A stretch of 64,000 bases of DNA, from positions 62,001 through 126,000 of the forward strand of contig CAYNHT010000003.1 of NCBI GenBank assembly GCA_964397485.1. Direction: 5' to 3'. Below are positions 17,637 to 25,908 of this stretch, piece after piece. The DNA is from CAYNHT01 sp964397485. GTDB taxonomy: Bacteria > Bacillota_I > Bacilli_A > RF39 > UBA660. The position numbers and the translations under genes were made by a program. Under the pieces are notes generated by a model. It saw only the letters and a program-made list of their open reading frames with translations, was not told where the DNA came from and made no database searches. How positions within the stretch are numbered: the stretch's first letter is position 1; every line of letters begins with the position of its first letter.

Positions 17637-18728
17637 ATGGATTTAAAAAGAATTAACAAACATCTTTTTCTTTACGTAGGTATTATTGTTGTTTTAATTG
17701 TTGCAGCAATAATTGTGTTGCTTTTGTTAAATGGGGGAACTAAACTAAGTTATTCCCAAGTTGAGCAAAGATTAAAAGATGCTGCGGTTAAATACTATAC
17801 CGATAATAGTGCACTTTTACCAAGTACGGATGGTGCACAGGTTAGTGTTAGTGCTTATGATTTAGAGGAAGGCAACTATATTAGTCAACTACAAAAAATG
17901 GTTAAAGGTGAAGCTATTTGTAGTGGTGAAGTAAAGGTTACGAAAAATGGTGATTACTATTTATATGCTACTCATCTAAACTGTGGGAATGATTACAATT
18001 CATCTGAATTACATAGTGTTGTCGTAGATGAAAAAAATGTTGTTACAACAGGTGATGGATTATATTTAATGAATAATGAGTATGTATTTAGAGGTGAAAA
18101 CGTTAATAACTATGTTAGCTTTGCTAATAAATTGTGGCGTATAGTAAAAGTTGATCAATCCAATTATATTAAGTTATTATCTGAAGTTGATAAACCAAGT
18201 CAAGCTTGGGATAATCGCTTTAATGTAGAACATAATTCTAATGTTGGAATTAATGATTATAAAGTAAGCCGTATCAAAGATTATGTTTTTGAAATGTATA
18301 ATGATAAGGAATTCTTTTCTGATAATGATAGAACATTTATCGCTTATAAAGATATATGTGTTGGTAAGAGAAAATTAGATCAAACTAAGAATGATAATTC
18401 AATCGAGTGTTCAACAATTTTAGAACATCAACCAATCTCTTTATTACAAGTTAATGAGTATATTAATGCTAGTATAGATTCAAGTTGTAAAAAAATTGAG
18501 GATAGCCAATGTCAAAACTATAACTATTTATCTAGTTATAATAGGCTATGGTGGTCATTAACTGCGGATTCAACTACTACATATAAAGCATATAAGATTT
18601 CATCTGGTGGTGTTTCGGTTGCTAACACGTCATCTATGGGAGCTGTAAGACCAGCAATCTATTTAAGCAATGCTGTTATGTTTAATGGTGGAGACGGTAC
18701 TAAGCAAAATCCTTATGTTGTAAAATAA
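17637..18728 (+). CDS. Membrane-anchored surface protein, 363 aa
   Basis: An N-terminal basic stretch and one hydrophobic helix (about 12-32) put the rest outside the cell. The following helix (LSYSQVEQRLKDAAVKYYTDN) resembles the alpha1-C part of pseudopilin-like proteins, but there is no G-F-T-L-x-E prepilin motif. Paired cysteines (CSG, LNCG; CVG, ECST; SSCKK, QCQN) suggest disulfides. The C-terminus (GAVRPAIYLSNAVMFNGGDGTKQNPYVV) is a repeatedly seen ending in surface proteins of gut Firmicutes, related to DUF6273-type domains. Function unknown. It is a single-gene unit between a promoter and a strong terminator. Confidence 0.75.
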   Translation: MDLKRINKHLFLYVGIIVVLIVAAIIVLLLLNGGTKLSYSQVEQRLKDAAVKYYTDNSALLPSTDGAQVSVSAYDLEEGNYISQLQKMVKGEAICSGEVKVTKNGDYYLYATHLNCGNDYNSSELHSVVVDEKNVVTTGDGLYLMNNEYVFRGENVNNYVSFANKLWRIVKVDQSNYIKLLSEVDKPSQAWDNRFNVEHNSNVGINDYKVSRIKDYVFEMYNDKEFFSDNDRTFIAYKDICVGKRKLDQTKNDNSIECSTILEHQPISLLQVNEYINASIDSSCKKIEDSQCQNYNYLSSYNRLWWSLTADSTTTYKAYKISSGGVSVANTSSMGAVRPAIYLSNAVMFNGGDGTKQNPYVVK

Positions 18729-18732
18729 AAAT

Positions 18733-18780
18733 AAAAACCATTTGTCTAGTAAAAGTAAATTGACAAATAGGTTTTTTTTT
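18733..18780 (+). terminator. Strong terminator
   Basis: AAAACCATTTGTC pairs with GACAAATAGGTTTT (one bulge), then T-run. Its 3' arm contains the -35 box of gpsB. Confidence 0.85.
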
Positions 18781-18788
18781 GCGATAAT
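18760..18788 (+). promoter_or_regulatory. Sigma-A promoter of gpsB, embedded in the terminator
   Basis: TTGACA (18760-18765), 17 bp, GATAAT (18783-18788). The -35 box is part of the upstream terminator stem. Confidence 0.7.
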
Positions 18789-18817
18789 ATAGTTGTTGAA
18801 TTAAAGAGGTGAAAACT

Positions 18818-19141
18818 ATGTATCAAGATAGGATATTACTTACAGTTAAAGATATTTTAGAAAAAGAATTTAAAATTGATACCAGGGGGTTTAGACCGCA
18901 AGAGGTAGATAAATTTTTAGACGTGATTATCCGTGATTACGAGGAATTTACTTCAATCATCAAAGAATTAGAAAGTGACAAAAAGGAACTAATAGAAGAT
19001 AACATTAAACTTAAACAAGAGATTCGTAGTTTAAAAACAAAACTAGATATTGTAAAAGATAGTACAGTTGGAGACGTTAATAACGCTGACCTATTAAGAA
19101 GATTATCTAGTTTAGAAAAAATTATCTACGGACGTGAATAA
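18818..19141 (+). CDS. gpsB: Cell-cycle protein GpsB
   Basis: 107 residues, a DivIVA-domain protein. The N-terminal lipid/PBP-binding part (VKDILEKEFKIDTRGFRPQEVDKFLDVIIRDYE) is nearly canonical, followed by a coiled coil and the C-terminal trimerisation helix LLRRLSSLEKIIYG. GpsB shuttles PBP1 between side wall and septum and binds PBP cytoplasmic tails. ATG 18818 follows GAGGTGA; an in-frame GTG at 18809 is part of that site. gpsB-rnpB adjacency and the nearby recU-ponA pair match Bacillus order. Confidence 0.97.
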   Translation: MYQDRILLTVKDILEKEFKIDTRGFRPQEVDKFLDVIIRDYEEFTSIIKELESDKKELIEDNIKLKQEIRSLKTKLDIVKDSTVGDVNNADLLRRLSSLEKIIYGRE

Positions 19142-19500
19142 ATAATATTTTGACAAACGCTGCATTCGTAGTGATGTAGAGGAAAGTCCATGCTCGCACT
19201 ACCTGGAATGGTAGTAGTGTTCGTGCATAGGGAAAAAATAACCTATGGTAGGAAATCCTAACGGCGTCGAGGTAACCTAAGTCTTTGATATGGTTATATT
19301 AGACATAAAGTGCCAAAGTGACGATGCTTTTTAGAAATAAAAAGAGTGGAACGTGGTAAACCCCGCGAGCGAGAAACCCAAATTATGGTAGGGGAACCTA
19401 ATAAAAGGGAATAATAACCTTTTATGGGATGATGCAAATCATAGATAGATGTTTGTCGCCTAGAAATAGGAACAGAACATGGCTTATAAAATATTATTTT
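19141..19500 (+). ncRNA. rnpB: RNase P RNA, bacterial type B
   Basis: Conserved blocks are readable: GAGGAAAGTCCATGCTCGCAC (CR-I area, 19179 on), AGAAACCCAAATTATGG-type CR-IV text near 19373, GGTAGGGGAAC, and the 3' ACAGAACATGGCTTATA (CR-V). Helix P1 is AATAATATTTT (19141-19151) with AAAATATTATT (19488-19498), and P2 is GACAAAC (19152-19158) with GTTTGTC (19451-19457). The P1 3' strand runs into T8, so P1 may double as terminator. The 5' end shares a base with the gpsB stop codon, so the exact mature ends are approximate. Confidence 0.96.
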
Positions 19501-19526
19501 TTTTATTGTAAGAAAGGTGGTGTTGA

Positions 19527-20012
19527 ATGAAAGAAATTGGTGAAAAACTGAAAGATACTAGAGAAAGCATTGGTATTTCGATTGAAGAAGCTGCCGAAGA
19601 TTTAAAACTTAGAGCGTCTCAAATTGAGAATATTGAAGCTGGTAACATGGAAGCTTTCAAGGATATATTTTATTTAAAATATTTTATTAGAGATTATTCT
19701 AAATATCTTGGTTTGAAATATGAAGATATGGTTGATGAATTTAACGAATATTTATTTGACTATACATCTAAAATATCCATTGAAGATATTAAAAAAGCCA
19801 AGAAAAAAATGAAAAATGCTGGTAATGAAGATAAAAATAAAAAAATTGTTTCACCTTATACTTTAGAACACAAGAGAAAAATTGTGATTCCACCACTTGT
19901 TACATATATAATGATTATTATATTAATAGTAGTTATTGGTTACCTCGTTATTTCAATAATTGACGAGGATAATTATGTTGATGAAAGTGTTGTTGTAAAT
20001 ATAGTTAAATAG
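19527..20012 (+). CDS. rodZ: RodZ-like membrane protein with N-terminal HTH
   Basis: 161 residues: a Cro/CI-type helix-turn-helix domain (about 1-70; GEKLKDTRESIGISIEEAAEDLKLRASQIENIE pattern), a basic linker, and one transmembrane helix (about 126-146) followed by a very short extracytoplasmic tail. RodZ couples MreB to the elongation machinery. The C-terminal periplasmic domain of longer RodZ proteins is missing, as in many small-genome Firmicutes. The rodZ-pgsA-recA-rny order matches Bacillus ymfM-pgsA-(cinA)-recA-rny. Confidence 0.88.
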   Translation: MKEIGEKLKDTRESIGISIEEAAEDLKLRASQIENIEAGNMEAFKDIFYLKYFIRDYSKYLGLKYEDMVDEFNEYLFDYTSKISIEDIKKAKKKMKNAGNEDKNKKIVSPYTLEHKRKIVIPPLVTYIMIIILIVVIGYLVISIIDEDNYVDESVVVNIVK

Positions 20013-20021
20013 GAGGTTGTT

Positions 20022-20636
20022 ATGAATTTACCAAATAAATTAACAATGTTACGAATTATCTTATCATTCATAATAATAGGAATATTGATTTTCCCTTTTG
20101 ATGCTACAGGTATTGAATTGACAAAATTATTTATTAATGAAGCTATTGTCGTTGATATAAAATATATTATTGCAGGAGTTTTATTTATTATTGCATCGTT
20201 TACAGATTTCTTAGATGGTTTTATTGCAAGAAAATATAACTTAGTTACGGATTTTGGAAAAATGATGGATGCTATTGCTGATAAAATTTTAGTTAATTCA
20301 ATTTTAATTATTTTAGCTGCCACTGGATTTATTCATCCAATTATTCCTGTTATTATAATTGTACGAGACAGTATTGTTAATTCCATTAAAATGGTTGCGG
20401 GTAATAAAGGACATGTAGTTGCTGCAATAAAGATGGGAAAAGTCAAAGCTGCTTGTTTGATGATAGGGATAGCTTTAACATTATTTTACAATTTGCCATT
20501 TGAATTATGGAATTTTAGAGTATCTGACTTTTTACTCATTATAGCAGCGGTTTTATCAATTATTTCGGGTGTTCAATATTACAATATGAATAAAGATCTA
20601 ATTTTTAATAGTGATAAAACTGAACAGTCTGTTTAA
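20022..20636 (+). CDS. pgsA: CDP-diacylglycerol--glycerol-3-phosphate 3-phosphatidyltransferase
   Basis: 204 residues, an integral membrane CDP-alcohol phosphatidyltransferase. The catalytic signature D-G-x2-A-R-x8-G-x3-D-x3-D is complete in DGFIARKYNLVTDFGKMMDAIAD. It makes phosphatidylglycerol phosphate from CDP-DAG and glycerol-3-phosphate. It follows rodZ by 9 bases with an AGGAGG ribosome-binding site, so the two form one transcript ending at the terminator 20646-20677. Confidence 0.96.
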   Translation: MNLPNKLTMLRIILSFIIIGILIFPFDATGIELTKLFINEAIVVDIKYIIAGVLFIIASFTDFLDGFIARKYNLVTDFGKMMDAIADKILVNSILIILAATGFIHPIIPVIIIVRDSIVNSIKMVAGNKGHVVAAIKMGKVKAACLMIGIALTLFYNLPFELWNFRVSDFLLIIAAVLSIISGVQYYNMNKDLIFNSDKTEQSV

Positions 20637-20645
20637 TTATAAAAT

Positions 20646-20677
20646 AAAAGTTCTTATAATAAGTAAGGACTTTTTTT
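20646..20677 (+). terminator. Terminator of rodZ-pgsA
   Basis: AAAAGTTCTTA (20646-20656) with TAAGGACTTTT (20664-20674), then further T. Confidence 0.85.
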
Positions 20678-20712
20678 AAATGTGTATAGAAAAATATACA
20701 AAAATTAACAAA

Positions 20713-20726
20713 CAAACGTTCGTTTT
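20713..20726 (+). promoter_or_regulatory. Candidate LexA/DinR (SOS) box upstream of recA
   Basis: CAAACGTTCGTTTT keeps the AAC-N4-GTT core of the Gram-positive LexA box (CGAACRNRYGTTYC) and ends 5 bases before the recA -35 box. lexA is not in the window. Confidence 0.55.
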
Positions 20727-20731
20727 AGGTA

Positions 20732-20760
20732 TTGACTTTATTTTAAATATAGTATAGAAT
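20732..20760 (+). promoter_or_regulatory. Sigma-A promoter of recA
   Basis: TTGACT (20732-20737), 17 bp, TAGAAT (20755-20760). Confidence 0.8.
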
Positions 20761-20789
20761 TGTAATGTAAGGTTAGGAGGAGTATAAAA

Positions 20790-21812
20790 ATGGTAAAAAC
20801 AACTAGTGACAAAACATTAGATCAGGTTTTAGCTGATATAGAAAAACAATTTGGAAAAGGTTCAGTAATGAAACTAGGTACTAGCAATCATCGTGAAATT
20901 GATGTTATTCCTAGTGGTTCATTATCTTTGGATATAGCTTTAGGAATTGGTGGTTATCCCAAAGGTAGAATTATTGAAATATATGGTCCTGAATCAAGTG
21001 GTAAAACAACTTTTGCATTACATGCAATAGCAGAAGCGCAAAAACTAGGAGGACGTGCAGCGTTTATTGATGCCGAGCATTCTTTAGATCCGCAGTATGC
21101 CGCTAAATTAGGGGTCAACATAAACGATTTATTATTATCGCAACCAGATAACGGTGAACAAGCATTAGAAATTTGTGAAGCATTAGTTAGAAGTGGAGCA
21201 ATAAGTGTAATTGTTATTGACTCTGTAGCAGCACTAGTTCCACAGGCTGAAATTGAAGGTGAAATGGGAGATTCGCATATGGGTCTTCAAGCCCGTCTTA
21301 TGAGTCAAGCTCTAAGAAAACTGTCAGGTGTTATAAATAAAACAAATACAATAGCAATTTTCATTAATCAATTGAGAGAAAAAGTTGGTGTAATGTTTGG
21401 TAATCCTGAGACAACACCAGGAGGACGTGCATTAAAATTTTATTCATCAATTCGTTTAGAAATTAGAAGATCTGAGCAAATTAAATTAGGAACTGATATT
21501 GTTGGTAATAAAACGAATATTAAAGTTGTAAAGAATAAAATGGCACCACCATTTAAAGTGTGTAGTGTAGATATTATGTATGGAGAAGGGGCTTCAGCAG
21601 CTGGAGAACTTGTTGATCTAGCAAGTGATGCCGGTATAATCGAAAAAAGCGGTGCTTGGTATTCTTATAACGGTGAAAAATTAGGACAAGGTAAAGAGAA
21701 TGTTAAGGAAGTCTTAAAAAGTAATTCTAAGTTACAACTAGAATTGGAGAAAAAAGTCCGTGATTACTACAATATAAGTGCAAAGAAGCAAACTAGTAAT
21801 CCAGAAAAGTAA
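20790..21812 (+). CDS. recA: Recombinase RecA
   Basis: 340 residues. Walker A GPESSGKTT (about 67-75), Walker B VIVIDSVAAL, the L1/L2 loops and the GGRALKFYSS motif are all visible. The C-terminal acidic tail of longer RecAs is reduced. It is the strand-exchange and SOS co-protease protein. It has its own promoter with a LexA-box-like sequence and a terminator; cinA, which often precedes recA, is absent. Confidence 0.99.
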   Translation: MVKTTSDKTLDQVLADIEKQFGKGSVMKLGTSNHREIDVIPSGSLSLDIALGIGGYPKGRIIEIYGPESSGKTTFALHAIAEAQKLGGRAAFIDAEHSLDPQYAAKLGVNINDLLLSQPDNGEQALEICEALVRSGAISVIVIDSVAALVPQAEIEGEMGDSHMGLQARLMSQALRKLSGVINKTNTIAIFINQLREKVGVMFGNPETTPGGRALKFYSSIRLEIRRSEQIKLGTDIVGNKTNIKVVKNKMAPPFKVCSVDIMYGEGASAAGELVDLASDAGIIEKSGAWYSYNGEKLGQGKENVKEVLKSNSKLQLELEKKVRDYYNISAKKQTSNPEK

Positions 21813-21830
21813 AATATGATTTTTTAATTG

Positions 21831-21863
21831 TGTGATTTAATTTTTATTAATCACATTTTTTTC
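21831..21863 (+). terminator. Terminator of recA
   Basis: TGTGATT (21831-21837) with AATCACA (21849-21855), then T-run. Confidence 0.8.
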
Positions 21864-21892
21864 TTGACTTATTATTCCATAAACATTAAAAT
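21864..21892 (+). promoter_or_regulatory. Sigma-A promoter of rny
   Basis: TTGACT (21864-21869), 17 bp, TAAAAT (21887-21892), directly after the recA terminator. Confidence 0.75.
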
Positions 21893-21948
21893 AATAATAG
21901 AGTGAAATATTAGATTTTGCTTTAAAACATATAATGGGGAGGTATATT

Positions 21949-23502
21949 ATGGATAATATAGCTTTCTCCATTTTACTGGTCCTAATTGGACTTTTTGTTG
22001 GAATAATATTAATGTTTATAATTAATTATGTTAAGGGCTCAAGAGCAGAAAAAAAAGCGGAAATGATATTAGAAAGGGCTCAAAAAGAAGCCGATAAAGT
22101 TAAGAGAGATTATTTACTTGAAGCAAAAGAAGAGGCACATAGATTAAAAATTGATGTCGATAAAGAAGTTAAAGAAAGAAAAAATGAAGTTAAAGAAGCA
22201 GAAGATCGTCTTTTAATTCGTGAAAATAATATGGATAGAAGAGATCAAACTCTCCAAAATCGTGAACAGATGTTGGAAGAAAAAGAAAATATTTTAATTA
22301 ATAAACAAAAAGATATTCAAGCGGAACAAGTAAAAGTGGAGGAAATAAAAAAAGAACAAATTGATTTACTTGAGAAGATTGCTGGTTTTTCTAAAAATCA
22401 AGCAAGAGAAATGGTTTTAAAGAAAGTTGAAGAAATGATGAGTTTAGAAATCGCTGGTTATATAAAAGATCGTGAGGCTGAAGCAAAACTAATTGCTGAC
22501 AAAAAATCTAAAACAATGTTAGTAAGTGCGATGCAAAAATATGCCGGTGATGTGGTAAATGAACAAACGATTACTGTTGTTACTTTACCTAACGATGATA
22601 TGAAAGGTAGAATTATTGGTCGTGAAGGACGAAATATCAGAACAATCGAGGCAGTAACAGGCGTTGATTTAATTATTGACGATACACCTGAAGCTATTGT
22701 TTTATCAAGTTTTGATCCGTTCAGACGTGAAATAGCTCGAGTAACAATTGAGGGGCTGATTAAAGATGGACGCATCCATCCAGCTCGTATTGAAGAGTTA
22801 TATGACAAAACATGTGCAGACATGCAGGTTAAAGTTAGAGAACACGGTGAAGCGGCTTTATTTGAATTAGGAATAACAAAAGTAGATCCTGAATTAGTTG
22901 AAATTTTAGGAAAACTACATTTCAGGACTAGTTACGGACAAAATGCTTTGCAACATTCTATAGAGGTTGCTCATCTGGCTGGTATAATTGCAGCTGAAAT
23001 TGGCGAAAACATTGGACTAGCTAAAAGAGCCGGTTTATTCCACGATATTGGTAAAGCAATCGACCACGAAGTAGAAGGTAGTCATATTGAGTTAGGTAGT
23101 GAGTTAGCTAAAAAATATAAGGAATGTGAAGTAGTTATAAATGCAATTGAATCACATCATGGTGATCATGAAGCTAAAAGTATAATTGCTGAATTAGTGG
23201 CTATTGCTGATACATTATCAGCGTCACGACCAGGAGCAAGAAATGATTCTTTAGAAAACTATATTAAACGTTTACAAGAATTAGAAAATATTGCTAATAG
23301 TATGGCTGGTGTTGACAAAACATTTGCTATGCAGGCTGGTAGAGAATTAAGGGTTATAGTTAAACCAGAACAAATTGATGATTTAGGTAGTTACAAAATA
23401 GCTCGTGATATAAAAAATCGTATAGAAGACGAAATGCAATATCCAGGTACTATAAAAGTAACTGTTATCAGAGAGACAAGAGCAACAGAAGAAGCTAAAT
23501 AA
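21949..23502 (+). CDS. rny: Ribonuclease Y
   Basis: 517 residues. Order: N-terminal membrane helix (about 5-27), a long charged coiled coil (about 30-200), a KH domain with GRIIGREGRNIRTIE, and an HD domain with HDIGKAID (catalytic His-Asp) and ESHHGDHE. It is the membrane-bound endonuclease that initiates mRNA decay in Firmicutes. ATG 21949 follows GGGGAGG; the upstream in-frame ATG at 21934 contains that site and is not used as the start here. Confidence 0.98.
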   Translation: MDNIAFSILLVLIGLFVGIILMFIINYVKGSRAEKKAEMILERAQKEADKVKRDYLLEAKEEAHRLKIDVDKEVKERKNEVKEAEDRLLIRENNMDRRDQTLQNREQMLEEKENILINKQKDIQAEQVKVEEIKKEQIDLLEKIAGFSKNQAREMVLKKVEEMMSLEIAGYIKDREAEAKLIADKKSKTMLVSAMQKYAGDVVNEQTITVVTLPNDDMKGRIIGREGRNIRTIEAVTGVDLIIDDTPEAIVLSSFDPFRREIARVTIEGLIKDGRIHPARIEELYDKTCADMQVKVREHGEAALFELGITKVDPELVEILGKLHFRTSYGQNALQHSIEVAHLAGIIAAEIGENIGLAKRAGLFHDIGKAIDHEVEGSHIELGSELAKKYKECEVVINAIESHHGDHEAKSIIAELVAIADTLSASRPGARNDSLENYIKRLQELENIANSMAGVDKTFAMQAGRELRVIVKPEQIDDLGSYKIARDIKNRIEDEMQYPGTIKVTVIRETRATEEAK

Positions 23503-23514
23503 GCTTCTTTTTTT
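23490..23514 (+). terminator. Terminator of rny
   Basis: GAAGCT (23491-23496), AAAT-A, AGCTTC (23502-23507), T7; the stop codon is in the stem. Confidence 0.85.
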
Positions 23515-23525
23515 GTTGGGTAAAG

Positions 23526-23547
23526 AAAAATCAGCCTGTTGGCTGAT
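23526..23547 (-). terminator. Terminator of the Tyr/Pro-rich gene
   Basis: ATCAGCC (23530-23536) and GGCTGAT (23541-23547) around a 4-base loop; on the minus strand it is followed by a T-run. Confidence 0.8.
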
Positions 23548-23563
23548 AAAAGAAAAATTCCTA

Positions 23564-23821
23564 CTAATAATATCTACGATATGGACGATAATAGTATGGA
23601 GGATATGGTGGGTAATATGGACGTGGATATGGAGCTGGGTATGGATATGGGTATGGATAAGGACGATAAAAACCTGGTGATAATAATGCCCCAGTAAGTC
23701 CACCTAATAAAAATGGAGCTGCAAATCCTCCTGCTATTATACGGTCATCGCTATAATTATCCGGAATTTGTTGATATGATTTAGGATTATTTGTAGAAAA
23801 ATTATAATAATCTGAATACAT
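23564..23821 (-). CDS. Tyr/Pro-rich small protein, probable spore coat component
   Basis: 85 residues. An Asn/Ser/Tyr-rich head is followed by a hydrophobic Gly-rich centre (GGFAAPFLLGGLTGALL) and a tail composed almost only of Pro, Tyr and Arg (repeats of PYPYPY and PPYPPYYY). Such Tyr-rich, cross-linkable low-complexity proteins are typical of spore coats. The assignment is by composition plus a sigma-K-like promoter, not by homology to a named coat protein. It is a monocistronic minus-strand gene with its own terminator and an AAAGGAG ribosome-binding site. Confidence 0.65.
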   Translation of the reverse strand: MYSDYYNFSTNNPKSYQQIPDNYSDDRIIAGGFAAPFLLGGLTGALLSPGFYRPYPYPYPYPAPYPRPYYPPYPPYYYRPYRRYY

Positions 23822-23840
23822 ATTGATTCTCCTTTCATAA

Positions 23841-23869
23841 TATATTATGAATCATATAAGGAAAAGGTG
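23841..23869 (-). promoter_or_regulatory. Candidate sigma-K promoter of the Tyr/Pro-rich gene
   Basis: Minus strand: CACC (23869-23866), 16 bp, CATAATATA (23849-23841), matching the known mACm-16/17-CATANNNTA pattern. The same bases include part of a 14-bp perfect palindrome and the ribosome-binding site of the divergent aminopeptidase gene. Confidence 0.45.
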
Positions 23870-23873
23870 AGAT

Positions 23874-24983
23874 ATGAACCCCAAAATAGAGAAATTATGT
23901 AGTACAATTGTGGATTATTCGTTGGAAGTAAAACCGAATGATAGAGTGCTAATTACATATCAGCATTCTAAATGTAGTGATTTAGTGAAGTGTTTGATAA
24001 AAAAAATTACTGATGAAAAAGCAATTCCATTTGTTAAAATGATAGATGCAAGTATAGAAGCCTTGTTAATGGAAAATACAACTAGTGACCGAGTAGAGGA
24101 AATACGAAAAAGAAACTTATTTGAAGTTGAGAATTATGATTGTTTTATCAATATCAGATATTTGATTAATGATTATGAAAATAAGAATGTAGACCCACGT
24201 ATAAGAAGAGAAATTGGTGAAGCTACAAAAGATATTGACTACGTACGCATAAATGAACGAAGGTGGGTGCTACTTAATTATCCATCAATGTTGGATGCGT
24301 ATAAAGCAAAGATGCCAGCCGATAGATATTTTAATTATGCGCTAGATGTAATGAATGTTGATTATGAGGAAATGTATGAGCGTATTCGTCCTTTGCAAGA
24401 TTTAATGCAAAATACGGATAAGGTAAGAATTACCGCGCAAGGGACAGATTTGAATTTTAGCATCAAAAATATACCTATTATTCCATGCTGTGGCAAGTCA
24501 AATATCCCTGATGGTGAAATATATACAGCCCCCGTTAAAGACAGTGTAAACGGCACTATAACTTATAATACACCATGTCCATATTTAGGGAATGTATATC
24601 ATGATGTTAAATTAGTGTTTGAAAATGGTAAAATTATTCAGGCTAGCTGCGCTGAAGATAGCGAACAATTGAATAAGATATTTGATACTGATGAAGGAAG
24701 CCGTTATATTGGAGAATTTTCATTAGGTCTTAATCCATTGATATTAAAGCCTATGGGAGATATTTTGTTTGATGAAAAGATTATAGGCAGCCTTCATTTC
24801 ACGCCGGGGCGTGCATATAAAGATGCAGATAATGGTAATGTTTCCTCGATACACTGGGATATGGTTCTAGTGCAAAGAAAAGAATATGGAGGAGGAAATA
24901 TTTACTTTGATGATGTATTGGTGCGTGAAAATGGATTGTTTGTTTTACCGAAACTTAAACATTTAAATTACGATTTAAAATAG
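23874..24983 (+). CDS. Aminopeptidase, M29 family (AmpS/AmpT type)
   Basis: 369 residues, the M29 length. It has the family metal-site text NIPDGEIYTAP (glutamate ligand), the conserved GSLHFTPGRAYKDADNGN and SSIHWDMV (histidine/aspartate ligands) and an N-terminal alpha/beta domain. M29 enzymes are co-catalytic two-metal leucyl-type aminopeptidases acting in cytoplasmic peptide turnover. The start follows AAGGTGAGAT. The G+C level looks a little higher than in neighbours, but codon choice is not otherwise strange. It is probably monocistronic or leads into the next gene. Confidence 0.92.
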   Translation: MNPKIEKLCSTIVDYSLEVKPNDRVLITYQHSKCSDLVKCLIKKITDEKAIPFVKMIDASIEALLMENTTSDRVEEIRKRNLFEVENYDCFINIRYLINDYENKNVDPRIRREIGEATKDIDYVRINERRWVLLNYPSMLDAYKAKMPADRYFNYALDVMNVDYEEMYERIRPLQDLMQNTDKVRITAQGTDLNFSIKNIPIIPCCGKSNIPDGEIYTAPVKDSVNGTITYNTPCPYLGNVYHDVKLVFENGKIIQASCAEDSEQLNKIFDTDEGSRYIGEFSLGLNPLILKPMGDILFDEKIIGSLHFTPGRAYKDADNGNVSSIHWDMVLVQRKEYGGGNIYFDDVLVRENGLFVLPKLKHLNYDLK

Positions 24984-25027
24984 AAATATATTAACAACAG
25001 TATCATATATTTAATTAGGGTGATACG

Positions 25028-25879
25028 ATGAAAAAGTTTTTTCAGACAATAGGAATGATAAGCCTAATATGCCTTAGTTTTATATATACGGAAAAAACTG
25101 TTAATGTGGTAAAAGAAGTTGATTCTATAATGATTGAAATAAAAAAAGAAAACAGCAAGTATAAAGAAGAACCGGTTGATGCTATTATTGATAGTAATAC
25201 GATCATTCCTGGTTTGAATGGTAAGTCAATAAATGAAAATAAAAGTTATGCTAATATGAAAAGAGTAGGAAACTACAACCCAAATTTATTAGAGTATCAA
25301 ACGGTAAATCCACAAAAGAGTATAAAAAAAATATATGATAAGTATGTTATTAGTGGTAATAGTAAAAAAAGTATGGTTAGTTTGATTTTTATTGTGAAAA
25401 ACAATGATAATATTGATAATATTCTTAGCATTTTAAGCAGTAAAAATGTTAAAGCAAACTTCTTTATAGATAGTATATGGATGGAAAATAATAATGACAA
25501 ACTAACCCAACTTATAAATAGTGGTCATAACGTAGGAAATCTAAGTTACAATATGGATTATACCCATAGTGATTTTATATGGATGGATACAATAATAAAA
25601 AAAATAGGAAAACAAAAAATTGGATATTGTTATAGTAATGAGAATAATGATGAAGCTTTAAAAATATGTGCTATTCATAAAAATTATACAATTAGACCAT
25701 CTATCATAACATCTAATCATCCAAGTACTGAGGTTAAAGAGGCTATAAAAAGTGGAAGCATTATATCATTTCCTATTAATACAGTTGTAAATCAACAGTT
25801 AAGTACAATCATTAATTACATTAATTCTAAGGGGTATAAAATTGATACATTAACCAACCTGTTAAGTGAAGAAAAATAG
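25028..25879 (+). CDS. Exported polysaccharide-deacetylase-like protein lacking catalytic residues
   Basis: 283 residues with an N-terminal signal or anchor helix (about 4-20), a linker region, and a C-terminal NodB-like region (about 110-280). The order of strands is recognisable (VSLIFIVKNND, NILSILSSKNVKANFFI, LINSGHNVGNLSYNMD, ISFPINTV). The usual T-F-D-D and H-x3-H metal/catalytic motifs are replaced (VKNND, NLSYN), so a deacetylase reaction is unlikely. It may be a binding protein or a diverged sporulation protein of the PdaB/YlxY group; that is inference. It starts after AGGGTGAT. Confidence 0.7.
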   Translation: MKKFFQTIGMISLICLSFIYTEKTVNVVKEVDSIMIEIKKENSKYKEEPVDAIIDSNTIIPGLNGKSINENKSYANMKRVGNYNPNLLEYQTVNPQKSIKKIYDKYVISGNSKKSMVSLIFIVKNNDNIDNILSILSSKNVKANFFIDSIWMENNNDKLTQLINSGHNVGNLSYNMDYTHSDFIWMDTIIKKIGKQKIGYCYSNENNDEALKICAIHKNYTIRPSIITSNHPSTEVKEAIKSGSIISFPINTVVNQQLSTIINYINSKGYKIDTLTNLLSEEK

Positions 25880-25908
25880 ACTAAATCATCTGATTTTCTT
25901 CATTTTTT
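25867..25908 (+). terminator. Terminator
   Basis: TGAAGAAAA (25867-25875) pairs with TTTTCTTCA (25894-25902), then T-run; the stop codon lies in the loop. Confidence 0.75.

Noticed and set aside
23383..23703. Minus-strand His/Ile-rich ORF overlapping the rny end
   Set aside because: Out-of-frame reading of the Pro/Tyr repeat gene and the rny terminator; no start signal.
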